Origin: JBMOUD01 sp049319665
GTDB taxonomy: Bacteria; Pseudomonadota; Gammaproteobacteria; Enterobacterales; Enterobacteriaceae
DNA: 64,000 nucleotides
Reading direction: 5' to 3'
NCBI RefSeq assembly: GCF_049319665.1
Contig: NZ_JBMOUD010000009.1
Location: 1 to 64,000 of the forward strand
This document shows positions 53,677 through 62,911 of this stretch, piece after piece. Numbering within the stretch: the first letter of the stretch is position 1; each line of letters begins with the position of its first letter. The position numbers were made by a program, and so were the translations under genes. The notes under the pieces were generated by a model. It was not told where the DNA came from. It saw only the letters and a program-made list of their open reading frames with translations, and ran no database searches.

Positions 53677-56352
53677 TTATTGGATGATGTCCACTCGCTC
53701 CTCGCGGCTAAAACGCTTGCCGTCGGCGCTGGCCGAACGCACCCAAACTTCTCCCAGCACCTGAGGACGAACGTTATCGTCATAATGCTGCCACTGTTTA
53801 CCTGCATCTTGCGAATACTCAATCGCTAAACCTGGCAAAGCAATATTAGCAACCAACTGTTTATCAACAATACGTGCTCCTGGTACTGGCAAACGGTAAC
53901 CAATCTCCGCTTTATCCATTTTCGGCAATTCACGCTGCCCCATTAAGTTGGCGAAACGCATCCAATCAGTAGCCAACGCCTGGGTATTAACAAAGTGGGT
54001 TTTACCGCCAGAGAAGTTTCTGCCTGCTTGGTAATCCAGCTCCCATTCAGCACGGTGCCATGCGCGTTCAGCCAATGGCAACATACGTGGATAAATCATA
54101 TATTCCATCTGCTGGTCGGTACGCACTGTCTCGCTCCAGGATTGTCCAGAAAGCCCGAAAGCCCCCGGCCAAGGTTTATCGCTCTTGGCTTCAAAAGCGT
54201 TACCATCACGATCGACCGATGTTTCCGCATTTTGCGGCAGGTTATCAGGGGCGAAGCTAAAGACTTTCGCTTCGTCGCTAAAGCGCGTTCCCCAGTAGTA
54301 ACCACGCTCTTGCGGGTTCACTTCGTAAGGGTGATCGAAGTAGACATAATCTGGATTGGAGATAGTGACTTCATAGCCTTTATTGGCCCAGTCATTGACG
54401 CTATCGAAACCGCCCCAGTACAGCGCATCCCAGAAGTTCACTCCAACGCGCTTAGTGGCAAATGCCTTAGAGTCTTTTGCATCTTTCAGACCATCTTGCC
54501 AGGCCTGCATCTTCTCAATGCCGTGATCGTTGACCATTTTGCTCACTTCGATAGCAAAATGGCTGGCAAGGTGCTCAACATCTTCAACCTTACCGGATGT
54601 CACTAGCGCCTGACAAACTTGCGATTTCGCCCACGGCTTATCTTGCTTGCTTAGGTCAATGATTCCTTTACCCGCTTCTGGATTACCATGACTGTCTTGG
54701 AAACCTGCGCCCAGATAAATGTTTTTTGCTTCGTCACCGCCAAAATGCCAAGTTTTCAGCGGCTGCCCTGCTTCTTTATGCATCGCAGCAATTTCACCAA
54801 TCACTTTATTCACAAAGCGTTTGGAGGAATCTAAACAAGGGTTCAAATAGCTATGGCGATCGTAAAACTGTACTGAGGTGGTAGTAGAATCATCGGTTGG
54901 GTCTAACAGGCGGAATTCGTTAGCTTCTTGCTCTTTGCCTGCGCTATGCAATTTGCGATAACGCGCCTCCATCGACATCACCGCGGCACGGGCATGTGCC
55001 GGGACATCGATTTCAGGGATCACTTCGACTTCTCGCGCCTGCGCGTATTTCACAATCTCGATGTAATCCGCTTTGGTGAAGTAGCCACTGCCATCGTTAT
55101 TGCTGCTCGGGCCTGAACCTAATTGCGGCAGTAGGCATGTCGATTCGGTCAAATCATGACAACGCTGGCTACCCACTTCGGTCAACTCTGGCAGACCAGG
55201 AATTTCAATACGCCAGCCTTCGTCATCACTTAAATGGAAATGGAATTTATTTAATTTATAGGCCGACATTTGATCAATTAAACGCAGCACCGCCTGCTTA
55301 CTATGGAAGTTACGTCCCACATCAAGGAACATACCGCGATACTCAAAGCGCGGGGCATCTTTTGCATCCAACTGGGCGATAGTTTTCGTGCCATCAGCCG
55401 GGATCAGCGACAAAATCGATTGCAAGCCATAGAAAACCCCCGCCCGATCAAATCCGCTGACTGTCGCCTCTTTATCAGTAATGTTCAACTGGTAAGCGCC
55501 TGGTTTTGCCATCACGCCGTCAAATTTCTGCTTATCCACCGCCGTCTTGATAGGATAACCCTTGGTATTTTCGGCAATCCCCAGCAAGGCAAAGCGTTGA
55601 CTCACTGCATCGGCCGCTGCTTTATTCAACGCATCAAGATGTAAAGCAACACCTTGGCTCAGGTTAACGTCTTGTGGATGGATATTGACCTCAAGTGGCG
55701 TTGGGATAATGTGTCCACGCAGACTGCTCGCTGGCATCACCACCAGCGCTTCATTCTTGGTAAAACGCGTCGACGGCGTCATCAGAATGTTATTATCAGC
55801 ATCCGTACGTTTCCATTGTTCGCCCTTGAATGGGGTAATAAACTGGTGCAAATTTTCGGTGTCGGTATTGGCTAACACTTTTGGCTGAGCGTTGCCCGAC
55901 GTCGCATACCAACGTGGCATTAAGTCGGTTTCAAACAGTTGCCAATATTCGCCAATAATCGGCAAGGTGACCGACTGATTAGCTGGAAATCCTTTAAATT
56001 TATCGGTGGGTTCTAGCTTATGCAGATCGCCGGTGATCGGCGTAATATGGAATTGATCGTTATCGACTTGCAAGATACGGCGAATACTATGGAAATAGAT
56101 TGCCCAATCAGAACCGGTGATCTCATCACCGCTATTCGCCAGGGTAATAGTAGCGGTATTACAGGCCGCCCAATCAGCGCCTAATACTGCACAATCTTTG
56201 CCATGCTCCCCTGCCCGATTATCCACGACTTTATAATTCACCTTGAGCTGGCTTAATTTATCCACTAATCCTTGGTCAGCCAGACTGCTTTGCATGCCGC
56301 CGATAATGCCAGCCATTGCCACTACTGTTGCTTTTAACGTAGATATTTTCAT
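53677..56352 (-). CDS. chb: Chitobiase, GH20 beta-N-acetylhexosaminidase
   Basis: 891 residues from the ATG at 56352 (GAGG at 6 nt); a TTG two codons earlier is less likely. Signal peptide to about residue 27 (SSLA-DQ). Domain order as in Serratia marcescens chitobiase: carbohydrate-binding-like domain, GH20b domain, TIM barrel, C-terminal Ig-like domain. The catalytic Asp-Glu pair lies in TWHFGGDEAKN; HFHLSDDEGWRIEI is also conserved. It cleaves chitobiose to GlcNAc in the periplasm or at the surface. Last of chiP-chiQ-chb. Confidence 0.95.
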   Translation of the reverse strand: MKISTLKATVVAMAGIIGGMQSSLADQGLVDKLSQLKVNYKVVDNRAGEHGKDCAVLGADWAACNTATITLANSGDEITGSDWAIYFHSIRRILQVDNDQFHITPITGDLHKLEPTDKFKGFPANQSVTLPIIGEYWQLFETDLMPRWYATSGNAQPKVLANTDTENLHQFITPFKGEQWKRTDADNNILMTPSTRFTKNEALVVMPASSLRGHIIPTPLEVNIHPQDVNLSQGVALHLDALNKAAADAVSQRFALLGIAENTKGYPIKTAVDKQKFDGVMAKPGAYQLNITDKEATVSGFDRAGVFYGLQSILSLIPADGTKTIAQLDAKDAPRFEYRGMFLDVGRNFHSKQAVLRLIDQMSAYKLNKFHFHLSDDEGWRIEIPGLPELTEVGSQRCHDLTESTCLLPQLGSGPSSNNDGSGYFTKADYIEIVKYAQAREVEVIPEIDVPAHARAAVMSMEARYRKLHSAGKEQEANEFRLLDPTDDSTTTSVQFYDRHSYLNPCLDSSKRFVNKVIGEIAAMHKEAGQPLKTWHFGGDEAKNIYLGAGFQDSHGNPEAGKGIIDLSKQDKPWAKSQVCQALVTSGKVEDVEHLASHFAIEVSKMVNDHGIEKMQAWQDGLKDAKDSKAFATKRVGVNFWDALYWGGFDSVNDWANKGYEVTISNPDYVYFDHPYEVNPQERGYYWGTRFSDEAKVFSFAPDNLPQNAETSVDRDGNAFEAKSDKPWPGAFGLSGQSWSETVRTDQQMEYMIYPRMLPLAERAWHRAEWELDYQAGRNFSGGKTHFVNTQALATDWMRFANLMGQRELPKMDKAEIGYRLPVPGARIVDKQLVANIALPGLAIEYSQDAGKQWQHYDDNVRPQVLGEVWVRSASADGKRFSREERVDIIQ

Positions 56353-56366
56353 CTGCAACCTCGTCC

Positions 56367-56717
56367 TTAATTCGTAGTTTTCTGTGTATTGTTGGCTTTA
56401 ATTTCCTGCCATATTTTGCCGCAATCTTCGGCATAAACTTGTCCATCGCCGGTCTGACGGGCGGTCAAACAGCGTTGATAATCTAAAACACGCACCGTTT
56501 CCTGTTGGGCAAATTGTTGGTGTGCCCTTTCTTGTTTGAGCACGTCAAGCACCGCCTGACACGCAGCGAGTTTATCGGTAGAACCTTCCGCCGTATTAAT
56601 GCAGGCGCTATATGCCTGGCGTAATTTGGTCTGTTGTTGAGAAGACTGCTGCTCAGAGGATTGCACGCAACCTGCCAGTAGGAGGCTGATACCAATCAAA
56701 ACGCATTGCTTTTTCAT
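56367..56717 (-). CDS. chiQ: ChiQ, lipoprotein of the chitoporin operon
   Basis: 116 residues. Signal peptide with lipobox LLAGC, placing the lipidated Cys at residue 17. The rest is helical and Gln-rich, with three further conserved-looking cysteines (SACINT, AACQAV, QRCLTA). Function unknown; conserved between chiP and the chitobiase gene. Gaps are 10 and 14 nt, so it belongs to the same operon. Confidence 0.88.
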   Translation of the reverse strand: MKKQCVLIGISLLLAGCVQSSEQQSSQQQTKLRQAYSACINTAEGSTDKLAACQAVLDVLKQERAHQQFAQQETVRVLDYQRCLTARQTGDGQVYAEDCGKIWQEIKANNTQKTTN

Positions 56718-56727
56718 TTCCCTATCC

Positions 56728-58191
56728 TTAGAAAATAGTGAATGGAGCGATAACCATGAATTTCACATCTTTTTCATCCTGGAAGATATTGCCGTATCCT
56801 CCTCCCCAGCTCGGAATATCAGAATGGTTGTCGTATTGGGTGTAATGAAGTTTGAACAAGGTGCCTTTAGCGCGACCTTCTTGAATGGTATACAACGCAT
56901 CCAGACTCCAGGCGCTTTCTTTCAGGCGCTGGTTCTGGTCATAGATTGGATTAGTACTCGGTTTCGCACCCCAGGCGTATACGTAAGAGCCACCGATAGC
57001 AAAACCAGGAAGATCCCATTTACTCAAGTCATATAAGACGCCAGCGTAAAGCGCTTTTTCGCCATTAGCATTAAAGTCCGAGCGGTTATCCCACCACACA
57101 TCTAAGCGCCCGTTAGAAGATGAATATGTTGGCGTCATACGCTGTAGGAAATAGCCCTGATTGCCTTCGGCTTTGACATAGGTTCCTTCCAAACGCCAGT
57201 CAAACTGCCCGGTGGTATAGCCAAAGGTCAGTGCCTGCAACCAGGCGAGACCATCGTAAATACTGTTAGGGTCATTTTTATCGTGGACGCGATCCTGGGT
57301 ACCATAGAATTGGTAACTGGTAGTCAGCGGATTGCCCAGCACACTCATTTTGTATGAAGATTTAGCAAAATATTGGTCAACGTAATTTCTGGCCTGGCCA
57401 TAAGCGGCCTCTAGTACCCAATCATTTTTAAAATCGTATTTTGCGCCGACGGAATGCAGGTAAGAAACGCCAGTTTTACGGTCTGCCCGGCGGAAATTAT
57501 CCATCTGCGTATGCCAAGGTGATTTATATTTATCAGCCCACATATAAGACAGACTTAACTCTCCAGCATCACCAAAATCGTAGCGATAACCGGTTTCTAC
57601 ACCTCGATAAGTACCGGGTAATAAACTCCAATGTGGTGCCAATAAAGTTTGCCCGGAAGGCTGAATATAACCGCCACGCGCCCACCAATTGCCATATTTA
57701 AACTTGGCAGCCGCTTTATATAGGCTAACTCCGCTCTTATCCCCGAAATAATCTTCGTCATAGGCGCGATTTTTTGAAGAGAAAGCAATTTCGTTCGGGT
57801 GACCGCTATCGTGAGCATCTGCAATTTCTATTGCGGAAAAAGCAGCAATATCAAATCCCAACATATCCCATGCATAACCAGATGAAAAATCGAGATTTAG
57901 GTTGGCTGTCGCATGGGAAAGGTTAGTCATGTATTTATTGTAATCAGGGTTATCAAGCACCTTTATGCTGCCATCAGGCTGCTTTTGCTTAATCGTTTTA
58001 TTGACGTCTTTACGATCGCGTTCACGCTGCCAGTAATAAATCCCTCCTTTTAGCGCCGAATCATCAATAAATCCTTCAGCATGAGCCGCCGAAGTAAACA
58101 ACAGAGTAGAACCGAGAAGTGTGCCAGCCAGAGAATATAAAACAAATATTGGGAAGTTCCCTTCCCGCAAATCGCAACGCGCCATCATCAT
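56728..58191 (-). CDS. chiP: ChiP, chitoporin (OprD-type outer-membrane porin)
   Basis: 487 residues from the first of three consecutive ATGs near 58191, just after AAGGAATTTT; an in-frame ATG at 58236 would add 15 residues. Signal peptide ends near SAAHA-EGF. Alternating aromatic beta-strands and a C-terminal Phe (IAPFTIF) mark a porin; the start GFIDDSALKGGIYYWQRERDR is typical of the OprD/ChiP group. It takes up chitooligosaccharides. The ribosome site overlaps a ChiX-complementary octamer. Confidence 0.93.
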   Translation of the reverse strand: MMMARCDLREGNFPIFVLYSLAGTLLGSTLLFTSAAHAEGFIDDSALKGGIYYWQRERDRKDVNKTIKQKQPDGSIKVLDNPDYNKYMTNLSHATANLNLDFSSGYAWDMLGFDIAAFSAIEIADAHDSGHPNEIAFSSKNRAYDEDYFGDKSGVSLYKAAAKFKYGNWWARGGYIQPSGQTLLAPHWSLLPGTYRGVETGYRYDFGDAGELSLSYMWADKYKSPWHTQMDNFRRADRKTGVSYLHSVGAKYDFKNDWVLEAAYGQARNYVDQYFAKSSYKMSVLGNPLTTSYQFYGTQDRVHDKNDPNSIYDGLAWLQALTFGYTTGQFDWRLEGTYVKAEGNQGYFLQRMTPTYSSSNGRLDVWWDNRSDFNANGEKALYAGVLYDLSKWDLPGFAIGGSYVYAWGAKPSTNPIYDQNQRLKESAWSLDALYTIQEGRAKGTLFKLHYTQYDNHSDIPSWGGGYGNIFQDEKDVKFMVIAPFTIF

Positions 58192-58193
58192 AA

Positions 58194-58201
58194 AATTCCT
58201 T
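58194..58201 (-). promoter_or_regulatory. ChiX-complementary site at the chiP ribosome site
   Basis: The mRNA octamer AGGAAUUU overlaps the chiP Shine-Dalgarno sequence and is complementary to AAAUUCCU of the ChiX sRNA as I remember it. In E. coli and Salmonella ChiX silences chiP by pairing here. Confidence 0.45.
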
Positions 58202-58349
58202 TTATATTTCAGTAAAATAACGCTTTCCTTCGCCATCCAATACGAAATCGTGATCCTATATAGATCGGCGAGTAGTATTTTTTTCTATCAGTAAGGTTAT
58301 TTTTTGCGTCGCGAATTATCAATGCAATTCATTGTCAAATGTTTCAATA

Positions 58350-58365
58350 TATGACAAAAATCACA
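58350..58365. promoter_or_regulatory. CRP-like site upstream of chiP
   Basis: TATGA-CAAAAA-TCACA matches TGTGA-N6-TCACA at nine of ten positions, about 165 bp upstream of the chiP start. Confidence 0.5.
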
Positions 58366-58421
58366 TAAACATGACAATAAGATGATTGTGGGATAAAAAT
58401 AACATAAAAAATAACGTTAAT

Positions 58422-58451
58422 TTATTTGTTATAAAACAATAAAATAAATTT
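58422..58451. promoter_or_regulatory. Candidate NagC operator upstream of chiP
   Basis: Nine-base perfect arms AATTTATTT/AAATAAATT flank an AT-rich centre, reminiscent of NagC boxes. E. coli chiP is NagC-repressed. The AT-rich context lowers certainty. Confidence 0.35.
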
Positions 58452-58563
58452 CCACCATGATACTGAGACTCTCTCTTTATTTTCTATAGATAGAGTCCAA
58501 CCTGGCAGCGATAAAAAATAGAGTAATTATTTCTCTAAGAGAAATAACTTAATGAGAGGCGTA

Positions 58564-58588
58564 AAAAAACGCAGACAAGCTGCGTTTA
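58564..58588 (-). terminator. Terminator after glnS
   Basis: On the minus strand, stem AAACGCAG/CTGCGTTT followed by a T-run. Confidence 0.85.
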
Positions 58589-58610
58589 ATTAGAGAATAT
58601 TTTCTAACCG

Positions 58611-58647
58611 AGCGATTCAACGCAGTTTCTAACTGCATTGAATCGCT
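58611..58647 (-). terminator. Promoter-proximal hairpin after glnS
   Basis: Arms of 17 nt (AGCGATTCAACGCAGTT and its complement, one mismatch) around TCT, 10 nt beyond the glnS stop. Second of two tandem hairpins. Confidence 0.6.
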
Positions 58648-58657
58648 TTAAAAAATA

Positions 58658-60328
58658 TTAGAAAGCAGGTTTATTTTCCCAGGTATCACGTAAACCGACG
58701 GTGCGGTTAAATACCAACTGAGAAGTGCTAGAGTAAGTACTATCGGCGCAGAAATAACCTTCACGCTCAAACTGCAGGCTAACGCCAGCTTGTGCATTTG
58801 CCAGGCTCGGCTCAACATAACCTTTCGCAATCACTAAGGATTCAGGGTTAATTGTGCTGAGGAAATCTTCAGCCTGCGCAGGGTTAGCAACGCTGAACAA
58901 ACGGTCATACAAGCGGAACTCTGCAGGTTTGCCTTCAGTTGCTGACACCCAGTGAATCACGCCCTTCACCTTACGGCCATCGGCAGGATCTTTACTCAGA
59001 GTATCGATATCATAGCTACAGAAGATCGTCGCGACATTCCCTTCAGCATCTTTTTCGATACGTTCAGCTTTGATCACATAAGCATTACGCAGACGAACTT
59101 CTTTGCCCAGTACCAAACGCTTGTATTGCTTATTGGCCTCTTCGCGGAAATCAGCCTGATCGATAAAGATCTCGCGAGTGAACGGCACTTCGCGGCTCCC
59201 CATCTCTGGTTTGCTCGGATGATTTGGCATCGTCACCAGTTGGATATCATCACCAGTAAAGTTCTCAATGATTACTTTAACCGGGTTGATAACCGCCATC
59301 GCACGCGGTGCATTCTCGTTAAGATCATCACGGATACAAGATTCCAGCGCAGCCATTTCAACGTTGTTATCTTGTTTCGTCACGCCGATACGGCGACAGA
59401 ACTCACGAATAGACGCCGCGGTATAACCACGACGACGCAGGCCAGAAACGGTTGGCATGCGCGGGTCATCCCACCCTTCTACGATTTTCTCGCTGACTAA
59501 CTGGCTTAACTTACGCTTAGACATAATGGCGTATTCAAGATTCAGACGAGAGAATTCGTACTGGCGTGGATGACATTCAATGCTGATGTTGTCCAGTACC
59601 CAGTCATACAAGCGGCGGTTATCCTGGAACTCCAGAGTACACAGCGAGTGGGTAATGCCTTCCAACGCATCAGAAATGCAGTGAGTAAAATCGTACATCG
59701 GATAGATGCACCATTTGTTCCCGGTCTGATGGTGTTCAGCAAATTTAATGCGATAGATAACCGGGTCACGCATCACAAAGAATGGCGAGGCCATATCAAT
59801 TTTGGCACGCAGACAGGCAGCGCCTTCAGCGAATTCACCGTTACGCATTTTGGCAAACAATGCCAGGTTCTCTTCCGGCGTGCGATCGCGGTACGGGCTA
59901 TTAGTGCCCGGCGCGGTTAAGTTGCCGCGGTATTCACGGATCTGTTCAGGAGACAACTCATCCACATAAGCCAGACCTTTTTCAATCAATTCAACCGCAT
60001 ATTGGTGCAATTGATCAAAATAGTCAGAAGAGTAGTGAATATCACCGCTCCACTCAAAACCAAGCCATTTTACGTCTTGCTGAATAGACTCAACAAATTC
60101 GATATCTTCTTTTGCCGGATTAGTATCGTCAAAGCGCAGGTTACACTGGCCTTGATAGTCTTGAGCGATACCAAAATTCAGGCAGATAGATTTTGCATGG
60201 CCGATATGTAAATAACCATTTGGCTCTGGCGGGAAGCGCGTCTGTACGCTGCTGTGTTTCCCTGAGGCCAGGTCTTCGTCAATAATCTGACGGATAAAAT
60301 TGGTTGGGCGGGCTTCTGCCTCACTCAT
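58658..60328 (-). CDS. glnS: GlnS, glutaminyl-tRNA synthetase
   Basis: 556 residues. Class I synthetase with HIGH motif in PPEPNGYLHIGHAKS (about 34-48) and the KMSKS equivalent in AIMSKRKLSQL (near 270). The acceptor-binding domain includes RFDDTNPAKE, and the C-terminal beta-barrels recognise the anticodon. Good ribosome site AGAGGAATTAAC. Located between chiP and nagE, as in E. coli. Confidence 0.98.
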   Translation of the reverse strand: MSEAEARPTNFIRQIIDEDLASGKHSSVQTRFPPEPNGYLHIGHAKSICLNFGIAQDYQGQCNLRFDDTNPAKEDIEFVESIQQDVKWLGFEWSGDIHYSSDYFDQLHQYAVELIEKGLAYVDELSPEQIREYRGNLTAPGTNSPYRDRTPEENLALFAKMRNGEFAEGAACLRAKIDMASPFFVMRDPVIYRIKFAEHHQTGNKWCIYPMYDFTHCISDALEGITHSLCTLEFQDNRRLYDWVLDNISIECHPRQYEFSRLNLEYAIMSKRKLSQLVSEKIVEGWDDPRMPTVSGLRRRGYTAASIREFCRRIGVTKQDNNVEMAALESCIRDDLNENAPRAMAVINPVKVIIENFTGDDIQLVTMPNHPSKPEMGSREVPFTREIFIDQADFREEANKQYKRLVLGKEVRLRNAYVIKAERIEKDAEGNVATIFCSYDIDTLSKDPADGRKVKGVIHWVSATEGKPAEFRLYDRLFSVANPAQAEDFLSTINPESLVIAKGYVEPSLANAQAGVSLQFEREGYFCADSTYSSTSQLVFNRTVGLRDTWENKPAF

Positions 60329-60456
60329 TGTTAATTCCTCTACGCGAACGAATGCTCTCTACAGATAACCTCTTATGTTCCAACAAGCCTCGCTTTGACA
60401 CAACTATTAACTGATAGAAAATGGCGTTTGCGTGAAATCAGTAAACGATAATTAAA

Positions 60457-60492
60457 AAAAACGGGAAGAGATTGCTCTCTTCCCGCCGTTAT
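60457..60492 (-). terminator. Terminator after nagE
   Basis: Stem CGGGAAGAG/CTCTTCCCG with a 4-nt loop. On the minus strand it is followed by TTTTTTTT, 35-40 nt beyond the nagE stop. Confidence 0.85.
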
Positions 60493-60526
60493 TTTCAAAA
60501 TTAAACGCTATCAGGCAAGATAAAGC

Positions 60527-62560
60527 TTATTTGCTTTGAATCTCGAACAACTGAGTTTGCCCGGCAACGACAGAACCGCTGGCAAGAATAGTCAGGCCAG
60601 AATAGTCTTCAATGTTGCTAACCACCACTGGGCTAATCATCGAACGCGCATTGGCGTTGAGATATTCCAGATCCAGTTCCAAAATCGGTTGTCCAGCCGT
60701 TACCACTGCGCCCTCTTCAACCAGACGAGTGAAGCCTTGTCCGTTGAGTGCCACAGTGTCGATCCCCATGTGTACGACCACTTCGGCACCTGAATCCGTT
60801 TCCAGACAGAAAGCATGATTGGTGTTGAAGATTTTAACCACGGTACCGCTGGCCGGTGACACCACCGTTTTATCGGTTGGGCGGATAGCAAGGCCATCGC
60901 CTACGGCTTTGCTCGCAAAGGCTTCATCCGGAACAGCCGCCAAATCTACGACATCTCCCGTTACTGGAGAAACCAAAGTTTCTAGTACGGTTTTCGGGCT
61001 ATTTGGTACCGCCTGTGGTTTTGCATCTGGAACCGCTGCAGCCGCGTTGCTGCTCGCTGCCGGAATCGGACCCGCAGTCATCGCGGTACGCATTGCACCG
61101 GCAATAATCTCAGCACGAGTTCCGACGATGATTTGTACACTCTGTTTATTCAAGCGAATCACACCTGATGCGCCCAAGCGTTTAGCCAAAGCATCATTCA
61201 CCAAGGCAGAGTCTTTCACATTCAGACGTAACCGGGTAATACAAGCATCAATCCCAGTCAGGTTTTCAGAACCGCCAATTGAGCCGATATAACGACGTGC
61301 TAATTGGACAGTTTCATCTTCTTTGTTGCCATTAGAGGGTTGTACATCAACGTCATAACCATCGGTTTCATCACCAGCAACTGCCAATTCACGCCCTGGG
61401 GTCATCAGGTTGAATTTAGTGATAGTGAAACGGAACACCACATAGTAAATCACGAAGAATACGATGCCCTGTGGGATCAACATATACCAGTGAGTTGCTA
61501 ACGGGTTACGCGTAGATAACACGAGGTCGACTAAACCGGCGCTGAAACCAAAGCCCGCAATCCAATGCATGCTGGCAGCAATAAACACTGACAAACCGGT
61601 CAGAAGCGCATGGATAAAGTACAGGACTGGTGCAACGAACATGAAGGAGAATTCCAACGGTTCGGTGATACCAGTAAAGAAGGAAGCAAAGGCTGCCGCC
61701 AACATGATACTGCCGACTTTGGCGCGGTTTTCCGGGCGAGCACATTGATAAATAGCCAATGCTGCACCTGGCAAACCAAACATCATAACCGGGAAGAAGC
61801 CAGCTTGGTAACGACCGGTGATACCAACAACAGCTTTGCCTGCGTTGATAGATTCTTGGCCGCCGAGGAAGTTAGGAATGTCATTAATGCCAGCCACATC
61901 AAACCAGAATACTGAGTTCAATGCATGGTGCAGGCCAACAGGGATAAGCAAGCGGTTGAAGAACGCATAAATACCTGCGCCAACAGAGCCCATTTGCTGA
62001 ATATATTCACCGAAAGAAACCAGACCGTTGAAGATAACCGGCCAGACGTACATCATCACGAAGGCAATGACGATCATCACAAAAGAGGTCAGAATCGGTA
62101 CCAAACGGCGGCCGCTAAAGAACGACAGCGCTTTTGGCAATTCAACCTTACTGAAGCGGTTATAGAGTTCAGCAGAGATAATACCGGTCAGGATACCAAC
62201 GAACTGGTTGTTAATCTTACCGAAAGCGGCAGGAACCTGGTCAACAGGGATTTTCTGAATCATTGCCACGGCAGCTGGCGAACACAGCGTGGTTAATACC
62301 AGAAACCCAACAAAGCCGGTCAGCGCTGCGGCACCGTCTTTGTCTTTCGACATGCCGTAAGCTACACCGATAGCAAACAATACCGACATGTTATCGATAA
62401 TTGCCGAACCGGATTTAATAAACAGCGCGGCTAATGCGTTGCTGCTACCCCAGCCAGTCGGGTCAATCCAGTACCCAACCCCCATTAAGATTGCTGCTGC
62501 CGGTAGTGTTGCAACCGGCACCATCAAGGCCCGGCCTATCTTTTGCAAATAACTGAGCAT
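60527..62560 (-). CDS. nagE: NagE, GlcNAc-specific PTS enzyme IICBA
   Basis: 677 residues from the ATG at 62560 (GGGGGAAG upstream). IIC membrane domain (about 1-380; GLHHALNSVFWFDVAG, MFGLPGAALAIYQCA, GITEPLEFSFMF), IIB domain (about 410-490) with phosphocysteine in IDACITRLRLNV, and IIA domain (about 530-677) with phosphohistidine in VVHMGIDTVALNG. It imports and phosphorylates GlcNAc. The N-terminus (MLSYLQKIGRALMVPVATLPAAAIL) looks more like PtsG than E. coli NagE, but the divergent nagBA context supports GlcNAc. Confidence 0.95.
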   Translation of the reverse strand: MLSYLQKIGRALMVPVATLPAAAILMGVGYWIDPTGWGSSNALAALFIKSGSAIIDNMSVLFAIGVAYGMSKDKDGAAALTGFVGFLVLTTLCSPAAVAMIQKIPVDQVPAAFGKINNQFVGILTGIISAELYNRFSKVELPKALSFFSGRRLVPILTSFVMIVIAFVMMYVWPVIFNGLVSFGEYIQQMGSVGAGIYAFFNRLLIPVGLHHALNSVFWFDVAGINDIPNFLGGQESINAGKAVVGITGRYQAGFFPVMMFGLPGAALAIYQCARPENRAKVGSIMLAAAFASFFTGITEPLEFSFMFVAPVLYFIHALLTGLSVFIAASMHWIAGFGFSAGLVDLVLSTRNPLATHWYMLIPQGIVFFVIYYVVFRFTITKFNLMTPGRELAVAGDETDGYDVDVQPSNGNKEDETVQLARRYIGSIGGSENLTGIDACITRLRLNVKDSALVNDALAKRLGASGVIRLNKQSVQIIVGTRAEIIAGAMRTAMTAGPIPAASSNAAAAVPDAKPQAVPNSPKTVLETLVSPVTGDVVDLAAVPDEAFASKAVGDGLAIRPTDKTVVSPASGTVVKIFNTNHAFCLETDSGAEVVVHMGIDTVALNGQGFTRLVEEGAVVTAGQPILELDLEYLNANARSMISPVVVSNIEDYSGLTILASGSVVAGQTQLFEIQSK

Positions 62561-62690
62561 TTTCACTTCCCCCATTCGCCCCGAGACGAATCACCAAGTA
62601 ATTTAATTAGTATGTTTATTGCCGTTATTTTACCAATCCAAACTCATTCACAGCTTGTGGTGCTGGTTGTCGTTGCGAAGTGTAAAAAAA

Positions 62691-62710
62691 TTATTTCGCC
62701 TCGCAAATTA
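62691..62710. promoter_or_regulatory. NagC-like operator, nagE side
   Basis: TTATTTCGC...GCAAATTA agrees with NagC boxes, which have TTATTT- and AAATTA-type ends around a GC-containing centre. Confidence 0.6.
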
Positions 62711-62723
62711 AAACCTCATTTTT

Positions 62724-62739
62724 TGTGATATTTATCACC
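62724..62739. promoter_or_regulatory. CRP site in nagE-nagB region
   Basis: TGTGA-TATTTA-TCACC matches the CRP consensus at nine of ten positions. Confidence 0.7.
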
Positions 62740-62783
62740 AAAAATCGTGTTTAACAACCCTTTTAGCTAGTCATCACTCCAAA

Positions 62784-62803
62784 CTTATTTTATTATTAAA
62801 AAA
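62784..62803. promoter_or_regulatory. NagC-like operator, nagB side
   Basis: CTTATTTTATTATTAAAAAA lies 109 bp upstream of nagB and shares the TTATTT...AAA pattern, but is poorer than the nagE-side box. Confidence 0.4.
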
Positions 62804-62911
62804 ATCTAGACGGCATTGTGCCTTAATCTAAACCTCAATGCTGGTTTACGCTTAGCACTGGACTATACACAAGACAGTATATTCAATTTCCAACAATTTA
62901 AGAGGTATGCC

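Larger units (their letters stand above)
58192..58657. other. 466-bp region between chiP and glnS
   Basis: It holds the chiP promoter region with a CRP-like site (58350-58365) and a NagC-like AT-rich palindrome (58422-58451), and the glnS 3' hairpins (58564-58588 and 58611-58647). No gene. Confidence 0.6.
62561..62911. promoter_or_regulatory. Divergent nagE-nagB regulatory region
   Basis: 351 bp with a NagC-like box near nagE (62691-62710), a CRP-like site in the centre (62724-62739) and a second NagC-like box near nagB (62784-62803). The arrangement mirrors E. coli, where NagC bound to both operators loops the region and CRP activates both promoters. Confidence 0.7.
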
